Shown here piece by piece: positions 9,433 to 18,913 of a DNA stretch of 64,000 nucleotides. The position numbers and the translations under genes were made by a program. The DNA is taken from positions 20,279 to 84,278 of the forward strand of contig JADZGE010000004.1 in assembly GCA_020854035.1 (NCBI GenBank), read 5' to 3'. Below the pieces are notes generated by a model, which worked only from the letters and a program-made list of their open reading frames with translations, was not told where the DNA came from and ran no database searches. The DNA is from Burkholderiales bacterium. Lineage in GTDB: Bacteria; Pseudomonadota; Gammaproteobacteria; Burkholderiales; SG8-41. Each line of letters begins with the position of its first letter. Position 1 is the first letter of the stretch.

Positions 9433-10725
9433 TCAACGCCCGTGTCGCCGCTCATCGAGCAGTACCCGGGGATCGGTGATCCGGCCCGTCACGGCGGAAG
9501 CGGCGACGGTGGCCGGGCTGCCGAGGTAGATTTCGGCGTCTTTCGCCCCCATGCGGCCGGGCGCGTTGGCGGTGGCGGTGCCGATCGAGACTTCGCCCGA
9601 GTGCAGGAGTCCCATCCGGCCGCTCGCGCACGGCCCGCAGCCCGCCGGCAGCACGAACGCCCCGGCTTCCTGGAACACTTCCAGCAGGCCCTCGCGCCGC
9701 ATGCGGTGCGTCGAATCCTCGGAGCCGGGCGTGACGAGCAGGCGCACGCCGCCGGCGACGCGGCGCCCGCGCAGGATGTCCGCCGCGACTTCCAGGTCCT
9801 CGTACATGCCCGAGCCGCACGAGCCGATGAAGGCGTGATCGACGGGCGTGCCCGCCACCCCGGCGAGATCCACCGCGCGGTGCGGGCCGCCCGGGAGCGC
9901 GACCTGCGGCTCGAGGCGGGACACGTCCATCTCGACGCACGCGTCGTAGTCCGCGTCCGGATCGGGATATACCGGCGTGAACGGCCGGGTCGCGCGCTCG
10001 CGCGCCCATGCCACGATCGACTCCGAGGGCGGAAAGAAGACGCCGATCGCCCGCATCTCGGTGGGCGTGCTGCACAGGGCGACGCGCTGTGCGAGGGTGA
10101 ACGCATCGAGATCGCCGGCGAACTCCAGCACGCGGTAGTCGATGTCCACGCCGAAGGCGCCGCCGGGCGCGAGGTGCCTGCCGATCAGGTAGCCGAGGTC
10201 GCGGCCGTAGACGCCGGGCGGAAGCCGCCCCCGTATGGTGAGTTTCACGGTTCTCGGCACCAGCGTCCACGTCGTGCCGGTCGCGAGCACGCTCGCGATG
10301 TCGGCGCCGACGCGGATCGCGAGCGCGCCGATGCCGCCCGCATTCGTGCAGTGGCGGTCGTTGTCGAAATAGAACGTCCCGGGCAGCACGATGCCGCGCT
10401 CCATGGGGAAGATGTGGCCGTGCCCGCCGCGCCCGGCGTCGTAGAAATGCCTGACGCCCCATGCCCGGGCCGCCTTGCGGTTGAACGCGCCGCGCGCGAC
10501 GGCGCGCTCGTTCAGGTACACCACGTCGTGGTCGGTCACCATCAGCACGCGGTCCGGGTCGAACAGGCGGTCGATGCCGAGCGCGTCGAGGGTCTCCTTG
10601 GCGCCCATCACCACGCCGTCGTGGATCATCGCGAAATCGACCGCCGGGTGGACGATGTCGCCGGCGCGGGTGGCGGCAAGCCCGCTGGCGCGGGCGAGGA
10701 TCCTTTCGGCCGCCGTCAATCCCAT
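9433..10725 (-). CDS. LeuC-like large subunit of an aconitase-family dehydratase with altered substrate-binding motifs
   Basis: The chosen start gives 430 residues beginning MGLTAAERILARASG, the normal N-terminus for the family; a longer frame reaches 10824 but would run through the promoter. The three 4Fe-4S cysteines are visible: one in FIGSCGSG and two in GCGPC. The C-terminal GRMGxxxAEIYLGSPATVAASA signature is intact. The family's STSNRNF substrate loop is replaced by GTATANA, and the usual LCTNMSIEAGA region by LCSTPTEMRAI. Together with the altered small subunit this suggests a hydro-lyase for another di- or tricarboxylate. It is divergent from a Bug receptor, which may supply the substrate. 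Confidence 0.88.
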   Translation of the reverse strand: MGLTAAERILARASGLAATRAGDIVHPAVDFAMIHDGVVMGAKETLDALGIDRLFDPDRVLMVTDHDVVYLNERAVARGAFNRKAARAWGVRHFYDAGRGGHGHIFPMERGIVLPGTFYFDNDRHCTNAGGIGALAIRVGADIASVLATGTTWTLVPRTVKLTIRGRLPPGVYGRDLGYLIGRHLAPGGAFGVDIDYRVLEFAGDLDAFTLAQRVALCSTPTEMRAIGVFFPPSESIVAWARERATRPFTPVYPDPDADYDACVEMDVSRLEPQVALPGGPHRAVDLAGVAGTPVDHAFIGSCGSGMYEDLEVAADILRGRRVAGGVRLLVTPGSEDSTHRMRREGLLEVFQEAGAFVLPAGCGPCASGRMGLLHSGEVSIGTATANAPGRMGAKDAEIYLGSPATVAASAVTGRITDPRVLLDERRHGR

Positions 10726-10737
10726 CGCGCGAGTATA
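10726..10737 (-). promoter_or_regulatory. Possible -10 box of a leaderless promoter for the LeuC-like gene
   Basis: On the minus strand TATACT (10737-10732) is followed by six bases and then the ATG at 10725. No Shine-Dalgarno sequence fits between them. Transcription would begin at or within a base of the start codon, giving a leaderless mRNA. No convincing -35 box is visible. Confidence 0.45.
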
Positions 10738-10751
10738 CGTGACCGGCATGC

Positions 10752-10757
10752 TATAGT
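10752..10757 (+). promoter_or_regulatory. Candidate -10 box (TATAGT) for the Bug receptor gene
   Basis: TATAGT lies 57 bases before the ATG at 10815, in the 89-base divergent gap. The expected start of transcription near 10764 would leave a leader of about 50 bases containing the AAAGGAAC ribosome-binding site. A clear -35 box is not visible. Confidence 0.4.
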
Positions 10758-10814
10758 CGCGAAGCCCGCCGGGGCGCGATCCGCGCGCCGGCCGGATTCG
10801 CGAAAGGAACGCGC

Positions 10815-11801
10815 ATGTCGGCACTCAGGACGATCGTTGCGGCCGCGTTCCTCGCCACGGGCGCCGCCGCCGGGGCGGCCGCCGCGCAGCAGTGGAAGCC
10901 GGAGAAGGCGGTCGAGATCATCGCGCCCTCCGGCCCGGCAGGCACCACCGACCGCACGGCGCGCGTGATCGCCCGCATCGTCCAGAAGTACCGGTTCGTC
11001 GAGGTGCCGGTGAACGTCGTCAACAAGCCCGGGGGCAGCGGCACCATCGGCTACAACTACCTCCACCAGCACTCCGGCGATCCCCATTTCCTCATCATCG
11101 GCACGAGCGGCTCGCTCAGCAACTACATCGTGGGCACGGTCCCTTACAACCACAACGACTTCACCGCCGTGGCGATGCTCTTCGACGAGTGGATGAGCAT
11201 CAACGTGCAGGCCGGCTCGCCGATGAAGAACGGGCGCGAGTTCATGGAACGGATCCGGAAGAACCCGGAGGGGCTGCCGATCGGCATTTCCACCAGCCGC
11301 TCCGGCGGCAATTTCACCACGCTCATGACGGTGCTGCGCACCGGCGGCGTGGACATCAGGCGCGTCAAGACGGTCATCTTCCAGGGCGGGGGCGCGACCA
11401 CGCAGGCGCTGCTCGGCGGTCACGTCGAGGTCGTCAATACCGGTCCCGGCAACATGGTCGAGTTCCTGCGCGCGGGGAAGCTTCGCACCCTCGGCATCTC
11501 GGGACCCTCGCGCCTGTGGGGGCCGTTCGCCGACGTTCCCACCTGGGTCGAGCAGGGTGTCAAGGCCGTCGCGGGAAGCTGGCGCGGCATACAGGGAACG
11601 AAGGGGATGAGCGCGGCGCAGCTCGCGTTCTGGGACGGCGTCTTCCGCAGGATCGTCCAGACCGAGGAGTGGAAGCAGGACCTCGAGTCGAACTTCTGGG
11701 TGAACGCCTACGCGCCGGCCGCCGAGGCGAAGCGGATCTTCGACCGCGAGTTCGACGAATACAAGGTCATGCTGACCGAGCTCGGGATGGCGAAGCAGTA
11801 G
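10815..11801 (+). CDS. Bug/TctC-type periplasmic solute-binding protein
   Basis: The protein has 328 residues and a Sec signal peptide (MSALRTIVAAAFLATGAAAG, cleavage probably after AAA near residue 24). The Bug-family landmarks follow: the mature start WKPEKAVEIIAPSGPAGTTD, a GSGTIGYNYL stretch, and FQGGGATTQALLGGHVE in the second lobe. These receptors bind carboxylates or other small organic acids for tripartite tricarboxylate transporters. No TctA or TctB lies beside this copy, so it is an orphan receptor that must share a membrane component or act as a sensor. It is divergent from the LeuCD-like pair. An AAAGGAAC ribosome-binding site precedes the ATG. Confidence 0.93.
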   Translation: MSALRTIVAAAFLATGAAAGAAAAQQWKPEKAVEIIAPSGPAGTTDRTARVIARIVQKYRFVEVPVNVVNKPGGSGTIGYNYLHQHSGDPHFLIIGTSGSLSNYIVGTVPYNHNDFTAVAMLFDEWMSINVQAGSPMKNGREFMERIRKNPEGLPIGISTSRSGGNFTTLMTVLRTGGVDIRRVKTVIFQGGGATTQALLGGHVEVVNTGPGNMVEFLRAGKLRTLGISGPSRLWGPFADVPTWVEQGVKAVAGSWRGIQGTKGMSAAQLAFWDGVFRRIVQTEEWKQDLESNFWVNAYAPAAEAKRIFDREFDEYKVMLTELGMAKQ

Positions 11802-11870
11802 GTTTCGTTTCGCCGGCGCGGCGCGGGTAGCGCGGAGACGCCCCCGGAGCCGGTATCGGCGCCGGCCCCG

Positions 11871-12284
11871 TCACGCCGGGTACTCCGGAAATCGCGGGTG
11901 CTCGTGGGGCTCCAGGTACCACGGTGATTTCGAGCCCCAGAAGATGCTGTTCTGCGGGCGCTCGCCGGGGTCGCCGTCGAGGATGCCCGCCGGGATCAGC
12001 CAGTCGCCGCGGCCGGGCACTTCGTGCGGCACCCGCGTGCCGCAGGTCCCGCAGAACCAGACGGCGAAGCGCTCCGCGCCGGGCAGCCTGAAGCGCTTCA
12101 CGGCGGCCTCCCCTGCGAGCCACCCGAACTGCGCCTTCGGAACGAATATGTTCGACGCATGCGCGGAGCCCGAGGCCTTGCGGCAGCGCGAGCAGTGGCA
12201 GTAGCGGAAGGCGGAGTAGGGCGGTGCGATCTCGAACTTCACGGTCCCGCACAGGCAGCTTCCCCGGACGCTGGCGTCGGCCAT
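11871..12284 (-). CDS. GFA-family (glutathione-dependent formaldehyde-activating-like) zinc protein
   Basis: A 137-residue protein with the zinc-ligand pattern of the GFA fold: SCLCG near residue 9, CHCSRCRK near 28 and CGTCG near 78. The short N-terminus GSCLCGTVKFE is typical. Members bind structural and catalytic zinc; the best-known one has been linked to S-hydroxymethylglutathione formation, but most homologues of this size are of unknown substrate. It converges on the Bug receptor with a 69-base gap. An AGGAGG-type ribosome-binding site precedes the ATG on the minus strand. The family call is secure; the reaction is not known. Confidence 0.92.
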   Translation of the reverse strand: MADASVRGSCLCGTVKFEIAPPYSAFRYCHCSRCRKASGSAHASNIFVPKAQFGWLAGEAAVKRFRLPGAERFAVWFCGTCGTRVPHEVPGRGDWLIPAGILDGDPGERPQNSIFWGSKSPWYLEPHEHPRFPEYPA

Positions 12285-12382
12285 GTCGATGTCCTCCTGG
12301 TGATGAACGATGGGCGATGGATGAATCGCGATCGGTGCTGGTCCGCGGGGCCCGGCGTGCGGCCATGGCCACGCGCTCCACG

Positions 12383-12652
12383 TCAGTGTTTCTGCCCCTG
12401 CTGCTGTTGCTGCTGTTCCTGCTGCAGCGCCGCGATGACGCGCTGGCGCTTGACCTCGATCTCCTTCGCGAACCCGGGGTGGCGCTGCTCCACGAAGCCC
12501 GTGGCGAGCCCGAGCTTGAGCAGCGCGACCGCGAAGGTCGCGGAGAGGTCGTCGAGATCGGGACTTTTCTTCGCGAGGAGGATCGCCTCGATCGTCTCGT
12601 CGAAGAGCTGGTCCATCGCGTCGTTCAGTTCCGGGTCAAAGAGCTTGGTCAT
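12383..12652 (-). CDS. Small hypothetical protein with a glutamine-rich tail
   Basis: The protein has 89 residues from the ATG at 12652; an upstream ATG at 12673 would add seven. It is helical and acidic in its first half (MTKLFDPELNDAMDQLFDE). It ends in a Gln-rich run with six consecutive glutamines, encoded by repeated CAG/CAA codons at 12395-12430, then GQKH. The repeat could vary in length by slippage. A GGAG sits 11 bases before the chosen ATG. I do not recognise the family. Codon use looks like that of its neighbours, and no stop or frame break is seen. Confidence 0.6.
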   Translation of the reverse strand: MTKLFDPELNDAMDQLFDETIEAILLAKKSPDLDDLSATFAVALLKLGLATGFVEQRHPGFAKEIEVKRQRVIAALQQEQQQQQQGQKH

Positions 12653-12766
12653 GGGTCTCGCTACTCCGGTCATGAGTGATCGGTGTTCGTGAGCGGTGAA
12701 GCTTCCGGCGCAGTCCGGCTGTCGCGCCCCGCGCTCCGCCGCCGCGGAAGGATCGCGGATCGCCGA

Positions 12767-13747
12767 TCACGTCCTTCTTCGTGCCAGCGCCTCCGGGTTG
12801 ACGATACTCACCGGTCGTCCGGACAGGAAAGCCGATATGTTGTCGAACGCCTGGCCGAAATAGCTCTCGTAGGTATCCTGCGTGAGCCATGCCGTGTGCG
12901 GCGTGCACAGGACGTTGTCCATCTTCAAGAGCGGGTGCTCGCCGTTCACCACGGGCTCGTTCTCGTACACGTCCACCGCGGCGTAACCGGGCCGTCCCCC
13001 GCGCAGCGCGTCGACCAGTGCGTCGGGCGCGACCAGCGCGGCGCGCGCCGTGTTCACGAAGAGGGCGGTCGGCTTCATGCGGGCGAGATCCGCCGCCGTG
13101 ACCGCTCCGCGCGTCGCCTCCGTCATGCGCAGCAGCACGCACAGTACATCGGCCCGCTCGAAGAGTTCTTCCTTCGAGGCCGCCGGCTCGTAGCCGGCGC
13201 AACGTGCCGCGGCGAGCGAGGCCTCGCGCCCGTGCACCAGCACCCGCATGCCGAAGCTCGCGCCCGTCGCGGCAACGAGCACGCCGATCCTGCCGAGGCC
13301 GTAGATGCCGAGGGTCCGGCCATGGAGGGATCCGCCGAACGAGGCGCGCAGGCCGCCGCGCTTCATGAGCGCCGTCTCCTCGGGTATGCGCCGCAGCGAG
13401 GAGAGGATCAGCGCCCAGGTGTGCTCGGATACCGTGTGCGGCGAATCGTGCGTGCCATGCGCGACCGGGATGCCGCGCTCGGTGCATGCCGCGACATCGA
13501 TGTGATGGGTGCTGCGCCCCGTCTGGCTGATGAGCGCAAGGCGCGGCAGCCGCTCGATGATCTCGCGCGTGTAGCGGCTGCGCTCGCGTATGGGCACGAT
13601 CACCTCCGCGTCGCGCAGGCAAGCGATGAGCCGTTCCGGGGCCGGTGCGACCTCGCGGGAGATGCGCACGTCGTGCCCGGAAAGCCGCGCGAGGCAGGCG
13701 AGGCCCGCCACGCGGTCGTGGTAGTCGTCGGGGATGGCGACGATCAT
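12767..13747 (-). CDS. D-2-hydroxyacid dehydrogenase family oxidoreductase
   Basis: 326 residues from the ATG at 13747; an eight-residue extension is possible but would run into the probable -10 box. The NAD-binding Rossmann motif YGLGRIGVLVA lies near residue 140. The family's catalytic triad is present: Arg in NTARAALV, Glu in DVYENEPV and His in CTPHTAW. Family members reduce 2-keto acids or oxidise D-2-hydroxyacids in the cytoplasm with NAD(P)H; the substrate cannot be told from sequence. It is divergent from the hybrid histidine kinase with only 44 bases between the starts. Confidence 0.93.
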   Translation of the reverse strand: MIVAIPDDYHDRVAGLACLARLSGHDVRISREVAPAPERLIACLRDAEVIVPIRERSRYTREIIERLPRLALISQTGRSTHHIDVAACTERGIPVAHGTHDSPHTVSEHTWALILSSLRRIPEETALMKRGGLRASFGGSLHGRTLGIYGLGRIGVLVAATGASFGMRVLVHGREASLAAARCAGYEPAASKEELFERADVLCVLLRMTEATRGAVTAADLARMKPTALFVNTARAALVAPDALVDALRGGRPGYAAVDVYENEPVVNGEHPLLKMDNVLCTPHTAWLTQDTYESYFGQAFDNISAFLSGRPVSIVNPEALARRRT

Positions 13748-13758
13748 GACCGATTCTA
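13748..13758 (-). promoter_or_regulatory. Possible -10 box of a leaderless promoter for the hydroxyacid dehydrogenase
   Basis: On the minus strand TAGAAT (13758-13753) is followed by five bases and the ATG at 13747. No ribosome-binding site fits, so a leaderless or nearly leaderless transcript is likely. No clear -35 box is visible. Confidence 0.4.
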
Positions 13759-13791
13759 GCAGTCTGGCCAAACGCCCGCGCCGCCGCTACA

Positions 13792-16700
13792 GTGGCGGGC
13801 ATCTGTCCACCGGGCGTGGCATTCGTGGAACGGGAGAGCCCCGAGTCGCTCGAAAGGTACGGCAGGATCAGCATCCGGCGCGCGCTGCTCACGCGGATGG
13901 TGAGCTTCATCGTGCTCACGTTCGCGCTCTTCTCGGCGGCGCTCTATTACCTGGTGATCCGTCCGGCGGCCGCCGAGCTCGCCGCGGCCGAGATGGTGCG
14001 CGCCTCGGCGCAGGTCGGGTCCCGTTTCACGGCGCTCGTCGAGCAGATCGAGCGCGTCGTGCTGACGGCACGCGACCTCGGCACGGGGGGCGAATACGAC
14101 GTATCCGATCCCGCCGACTTCCGGCGCCTCTTCGAGCCCTTCCTTCGCAACCGCCCCGGCATCAGCGCCGCGATCGTGGCCGACCCGCATGGGCGCGCGC
14201 TCCATCTCGCGCGCGAGCGGGAGGACGAGTGGCAGTTGTGGATTACCGATCCGGCGCGCTGGGGTGGGCGGCGCAAGGGGGTGAAGTCGATCGCGGGGCG
14301 TGACACGGAGGAGTGGTCCGAGCGCGAGTACGACCCGCGGCAGCGGCCGTGGCACATCGGCGCCATGGTCGCGCAACGCGAGAACGAGGTCTACTGGACC
14401 GAGCCCTACGTTTTCTTCGCGAGCCGGGAGCCGGGCATCACCGCTTCGATCCGCTGGCGCGCCCCGGGCTCGCCGGAGGCGATGGTCGTCGCTTTCGACG
14501 TGAAACTGCTCGACCTCTCGCGCTTTACCTCCCGGTTGAAGGTTGGCGAGCGGGGCCGCGCCGCGCTGCTGACCGACGACGGCAGGCTGATCGGCGCGCC
14601 CGCACACCCGGGCATTCGCGGCGAAGAGGACATCAAGCGTGTCATTCTCCGGACTCCCGCGGAGAGCGGGTTTCCCGTGATCGCCGCGGCGCTGGCGCAA
14701 TGGGAGCACGCGGCGCGTCCTTACGGGCGAGTGGATCGAGTCGCCGTCGGTGGCGAAACATGGTTCGCGCGATTCGAGTCGGCGCGGATCGGCAACGGGC
14801 ACGTGATCGTCGCCTCGGTGGCGCCCGCCGGCGAGTTTCTCCCGGCCTCCTCCCGCGATCTCGTCGCGACCTTCCTCGCGATACTCGCCGCCGTGATCGC
14901 GCTCGGCGTCTACTCGGCCGCGCGGCTCGCCCGCGGGGTGAGCCTGCCGCTCGAGGGGCTGGTGGGCGAGAGCCGGCGCATCGCCGGCATGAACCTCGAG
15001 CACCCGAGCGCCATCCGTTCGCGCCTGACCGAGGTCATGGCGCTGGTCGCGACCCAGGAACGCATGCGGGTCGCGCTGGCGGACTCCATGACCGAGCTCG
15101 CGCGCGCGAACCGCGAGCTCGAGGCGCGGGTCGCGCAGCGCACGCGGGAGCTCGCCGAGCGCGAGGGTTTTTTGCGCGCCATCTTCGATACGGCGGGCGT
15201 CGGCATCATCACGCGGCGCGCCGAGCGCGGCATGATCGGCGTCAACGCCGCTTATCTGGAGTTCCTCGGCTACACGCGCGAGGAACTGGAGAGCGTGGAC
15301 CCGGCGGCGCTCATGCCGGAAGCGGACCTTGCGCGTGCGCGCGAGGCGCGCGCGCGGCTCGAAAGAGGCGAGCTCCCGGCCTACACGATGGAACGCGAGT
15401 ACCGCCACAAGGACGGGAGCGTGCGCTGGGGACATGTCGTCACCAGCGCGATCCGGGACGAAGCGGGGAGGCTCGTCGCCACCGCGACGATCGTGAACGA
15501 CGTCACCGGGCGCAGGCGCATGGAGGACGAGCTGCGGGCCGCGCACGCGACGGCGGAGGAGGCGACGAGAGCGAAGTCGATGTTCCTCGCCAACATGAGC
15601 CACGAGATCCGCACCCCGATGAACGCGATCATCGGCCTGTCGCACCTCGCGCTGAAAACGGCGCTCGACGCGAAGCAGCGCGACTACGTGCAGAAGATCC
15701 ACGGCGCGGGCACGGCGCTCCTCGGCATCATCAACGACATTCTCGACTTCTCCAAGATCGAGGCCGACAAGCTCACCATGGAGCGCGTGCCCTTCGATCT
15801 GCAGGAGGTGATGGCGGGCGTATCGACGGTCATCGGGCAGAAGGTGTTCGACAAGGGACTGGAACTCATCTTCGACGTCGATCCGCGCATTCCCCCGCGG
15901 CTGGTCGGCGATCCGCTGCGCGTCAACCAGATCCTCACCAACCTCGTGAGCAACGCGGTCAAGTTCACGGAAGCGGGCGAAGTGCGGGTCGATGTGAGGG
16001 TGGCCGAGCGCCTCGGCGACACGATCAAGCTCCAGTGCTCCGTGCGCGATACCGGCATCGGCATGACCCCGGAGCAGGCGGCGCGGATGTTCCAGCCGTT
16101 CACCCAGGCCGACGGCTCGACCACGCGCAAGTACGGCGGCACCGGGCTCGGGCTCACCATCTGCAGGAAGCTCGTGGAGATGATGGGCGGGACGATCCGG
16201 GTCGAGAGCGAGGCGGGCGCCGGCAGCACCTTCTCCTTCAGCGCGTGGTTCGGAATCGGGGAGGACGCCGGCACGCTCCGGGTCGTGCCCGAGGCGCTTC
16301 ACGGCGCGCGCGTGCTGGTGGTGGACGACAACCCGGCCGCGCGCAGGGTGCTCGCGGACATGCTGGCGGCGCTGCCCGTCGCGGTCGACGAGGTCGCGTC
16401 CGGCGAGGAGGCGGTGTCCGCCGTGAGCGGCGCCGCCCGGGGGCAGCCCTACCGGCTCGTGTTCATGGACTGGAAGATGCCGGGCCTCTCCGGCATCGAG
16501 GCGGCGCGGGCGATCCGGGCCAGCCACGACGGCGCGAAGCCGCCGGCGATCATCATGGTGACGGCCTTTGGTCGCGAGGACGTGCGGGAGGAGGCCGAGG
16601 CGGCCGGACTGGACGGTTTCCTGGTGAAGCCGGTGAGCGCGTCCACGCTCTTCGACGCGATCGTCGGCGTCATCGCGCCGCGCGCGGGCGGGCACGAGGA

Positions 16701-17751
16701 GGCGCCCGCGCCGGACGACGGGCATCGCCTCGACGGCATGCGGGTGCTCCTCGCCGAAGACAACGAGATCAACCAGCAGATCGCGATCGAGCTGCTGCAG
16801 TCGGCGGGCGTGGCCGTGGAAACCGCCGGGAACGGGCGCGAGGCGGTGGAGAAAGTGAAGGCGGGCCCGCGGTGGGATGCGGTGCTGATGGATTTGCAGA
16901 TGCCGGAGCTAGACGGGTTGAGCGCGACGCGGGAGATCCGGGCCGACGCGCGACACGCGGAGCTCCCGATTATCGCCATGACGGCGCACGCGATGGTCGA
17001 GGAGCGCGAGCGCTGCTTCCAGGCGGGGATGAACGACCACGTGACCAAGCCGATCGAGCCCGCGGTGCTCTACCGGACACTTGCGCGCTGGGTTCGCCGC
17101 GCGCCGGCAGCGGTGCCGGCGCAGCCGCGGAAGGACGCGCAGCGCGCCGCGCCGGGCGCGGAGGCGGCGCCGCCCGCGATCCCGGGTATCGACACGGCAG
17201 CGGGCCTGCATCGCGTCGCCGGCAATGTCGCGCTCTACCGCAACCTGCTCGCCCGGTTCGCCGACGGCCAGGCCGGCACGCCGGATGCGGTGCGCGACGC
17301 GCTCGCCGCCGGTGATGGTGCGGGCGCCGAGCGGCTGGCGCATACGCTGAAGGGTGTGGCCGGGAACATCGGCGCGCGCGAAGTGCAGGAGGCCGCCGCG
17401 CAGGTGGAGCGCGCCGTGCGCGAGGGGGCGGCGGTCGACGCGCCGCTTGCGGCGCTCGCGCGGGTACTCGGGCCGGTGATCTCCGCCCTGCGCGGCGCGC
17501 CGGGAAGCGCGCCCGGCCCGGCAGCGGGCGGGGCCACCGCCGGCGAGGATGCCGCGCGGATGGTCGAGCGGCTGGCGGCCCTTCTCGCGGATTCGGACGG
17601 CGCGACGGCGGACTACCTGGCGCAGCACGCGGCGAGCCTTAAGGACGCGCTGGGGGCGCAGCATTTCGCCGCCCTCCGCAAGGCGGTCGACGACTACGAT
17701 TTCGAGGCCGCGCTGGAGAGACTGCGGGCGGCGAACGGCGTGGCGAGATGA
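13792..17751 (+). CDS. Hybrid sensor histidine kinase (Cache-like sensor, PAS, HisKA, HATPase, two REC, HPt)
   Basis: Up to 1319 residues. A membrane helix near 34-54 and another near 360-382 enclose a periplasmic Cache-like sensor domain. A HAMP-like linker and coiled coil follow (385-465), then a PAS domain (about 465-585). HisKA has its His in [12 protein letters not shown] near 602. HATPase shows [15 protein letters not shown] and GTGLGL. Two receiver domains start at [10 protein letters not shown] (about 841, phospho-Asp in FMDWKMPG) and [10 protein letters not shown] (about 985, LMDLQMPE). An HPt domain has its His in [10 protein letters not shown] near 1183. This is a complete BarA-like phosphorelay. 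The start is uncertain: GTG at 13792, 13816 or 13825, and a TACAGT box at 13790 favours the later ones. Confidence 0.95.
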   Translation: MAGICPPGVAFVERESPESLERYGRISIRRALLTRMVSFIVLTFALFSAALYYLVIRPAAAELAAAEMVRASAQVGSRFTALVEQIERVVLTARDLGTGGEYDVSDPADFRRLFEPFLRNRPGISAAIVADPHGRALHLAREREDEWQLWITDPARWGGRRKGVKSIAGRDTEEWSEREYDPRQRPWHIGAMVAQRENEVYWTEPYVFFASREPGITASIRWRAPGSPEAMVVAFDVKLLDLSRFTSRLKVGERGRAALLTDDGRLIGAPAHPGIRGEEDIKRVILRTPAESGFPVIAAALAQWEHAARPYGRVDRVAVGGETWFARFESARIGNGHVIVASVAPAGEFLPASSRDLVATFLAILAAVIALGVYSAARLARGVSLPLEGLVGESRRIAGMNLEHPSAIRSRLTEVMALVATQERMRVALADSMTELARANRELEARVAQRTRELAEREGFLRAIFDTAGVGIITRRAERGMIGVNAAYLEFLGYTREELESVDPAALMPEADLARAREARARLERGELPAYTMEREYRHKDGSVRWGHVVTSAIRDEAGRLVATATIVNDVTGRRRMEDELRAAHATAEEATRAKSMFLANMSHEIRTPMNAIIGLSHLALKTALDAKQRDYVQKIHGAGTALLGIINDILDFSKIEADKLTMERVPFDLQEVMAGVSTVIGQKVFDKGLELIFDVDPRIPPRLVGDPLRVNQILTNLVSNAVKFTEAGEVRVDVRVAERLGDTIKLQCSVRDTGIGMTPEQAARMFQPFTQADGSTTRKYGGTGLGLTICRKLVEMMGGTIRVESEAGAGSTFSFSAWFGIGEDAGTLRVVPEALHGARVLVVDDNPAARRVLADMLAALPVAVDEVASGEEAVSAVSGAARGQPYRLVFMDWKMPGLSGIEAARAIRASHDGAKPPAIIMVTAFGREDVREEAEAAGLDGFLVKPVSASTLFDAIVGVIAPRAGGHEEAPAPDDGHRLDGMRVLLAEDNEINQQIAIELLQSAGVAVETAGNGREAVEKVKAGPRWDAVLMDLQMPELDGLSATREIRADARHAELPIIAMTAHAMVEERERCFQAGMNDHVTKPIEPAVLYRTLARWVRRAPAAVPAQPRKDAQRAAPGAEAAPPAIPGIDTAAGLHRVAGNVALYRNLLARFADGQAGTPDAVRDALAAGDGAGAERLAHTLKGVAGNIGAREVQEAAAQVERAVREGAAVDAPLAALARVLGPVISALRGAPGSAPGPAAGGATAGEDAARMVERLAALLADSDGATADYLAQHAASLKDALGAQHFAALRKAVDDYDFEAALERLRAANGVAR

Positions 17752-17779
17752 CGGGCGGCAGCCCGCGGAAAGGGAGGAC

Positions 17780-18910
17780 ATGGCAGACGCGCTCGACTTC
17801 ACGGAGAAGCAGACCGTACTCATCGTCGACGACACCCCGGACAACCTCACCCTGATGACGGGGCTGCTGAAGGACGCCTACCGGACGAAGGTCGCGAACA
17901 ACGGCGAGCGCGCGCTGCGGGTGGCGGCGTCGCTGCCGTACCCGGATCTCATCCTGCTCGACATCATGATGCCGGGCATGGACGGCTACGAGGTCTGCCG
18001 GCGCCTGAAGGCGGCGCGCGAGACGGCGGACATTCCGGTCATCTTTCTCACGGCGAAGACGGAGGTCGAGGACGAGCAGCGGGGCTTCGACACGGGCTGC
18101 GTGGACTACATCACCAAGCCGGTGAGCCCCCCCATCGTCCTGGCGCGGGTGAAGACGCACCTCCTCCTGAAGAGCGCGCGGGACTTCCTCAAGGACCAGA
18201 ACGCGTTCCTCGAGGCGGAGGTGGCGCGCCGCACCCGGGAAGTGCAGAGCGTCCAGGACATCACCATCATGGCGATGGGATCGCTCGCGGAGACGCGCGA
18301 CAACGAGACCGGCAATCACATCCGCCGCACGCAGCACTACGTGAAGGCGCTCGCGGCGAAACTGCGGGAGAACCCGGCGTACGCCGCGGAGCTCGACGAT
18401 CACACGATGGAACTGCTCTTCAAGTCGGCGCCGCTGCACGATATCGGCAAGGTGGGCATACCCGACCGCATCCTGCTCAAGCCCGGGAAGCTCACGCCCG
18501 AGGAATTCGAGATCATGAAGACGCACACGACGCTCGGGCGCGACGCGATCGCGGCGGCCGAGAAGCAGCTCGACGCGCCGAGCTCGTTCCTGCGGTTTGC
18601 CCGGGAGATCGCGTATTCGCACCAGGAAAAATGGGACGGCTCGGGCTACCCGGAGGGACTGGTGGGGCCGCTCATCCCGTTTTCGGCGCGGCTGATGGCG
18701 GTTGCCGACGTCTACGACGCGCTCATCAGCAGGCGCGTCTACAAGCCGGCGTTCCCGCACGAGCAAGCGGTGGAGATCATCCGCGAAGGCAGGGGAAAGC
18801 ACTTCGATCCGGACGTGGTGGACGCATTCGTCGAGATCGCGGCGGAATTCAGGAAGATCGCGTCCGCGTACATCGATCACGAGGGCGATGCGCAACCGCA
18901 AGGCGAGTGA
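17780..18910 (+). CDS. Response regulator with HD-GYP cyclic-di-GMP phosphodiesterase domain
   Basis: 376 residues from the ATG preceded by GGGAGGAC. A receiver domain (about 10-130) has the acidic pocket VDD and phospho-Asp in LLDIMMPGMDGYE, with switch Thr in FLTAK and Lys in YITKPVS. A helical linker (130-170) leads to an HD-GYP domain with HDIGKVGIPD near 220 and DGSGYPEG near 290. HD-GYP domains hydrolyse cyclic di-GMP in the cytoplasm. The gene begins 28 bases after the hybrid kinase, so the pair very probably forms a phosphorelay acting on cyclic-di-GMP level, for example motility or biofilm. It converges on the next gene with a three-base gap. Confidence 0.95.
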   Translation: MADALDFTEKQTVLIVDDTPDNLTLMTGLLKDAYRTKVANNGERALRVAASLPYPDLILLDIMMPGMDGYEVCRRLKAARETADIPVIFLTAKTEVEDEQRGFDTGCVDYITKPVSPPIVLARVKTHLLLKSARDFLKDQNAFLEAEVARRTREVQSVQDITIMAMGSLAETRDNETGNHIRRTQHYVKALAAKLRENPAYAAELDDHTMELLFKSAPLHDIGKVGIPDRILLKPGKLTPEEFEIMKTHTTLGRDAIAAAEKQLDAPSSFLRFAREIAYSHQEKWDGSGYPEGLVGPLIPFSARLMAVADVYDALISRRVYKPAFPHEQAVEIIREGRGKHFDPDVVDAFVEIAAEFRKIASAYIDHEGDAQPQGE

Positions 18911-18913
18911 CCG

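Noticed and set aside
13756..16725. A 989-codon open frame on the minus strand
   Set aside because: Antisense to the hybrid histidine kinase, whose HisKA, HATPase and REC motifs are unmistakable. No start signal or recognisable domain.
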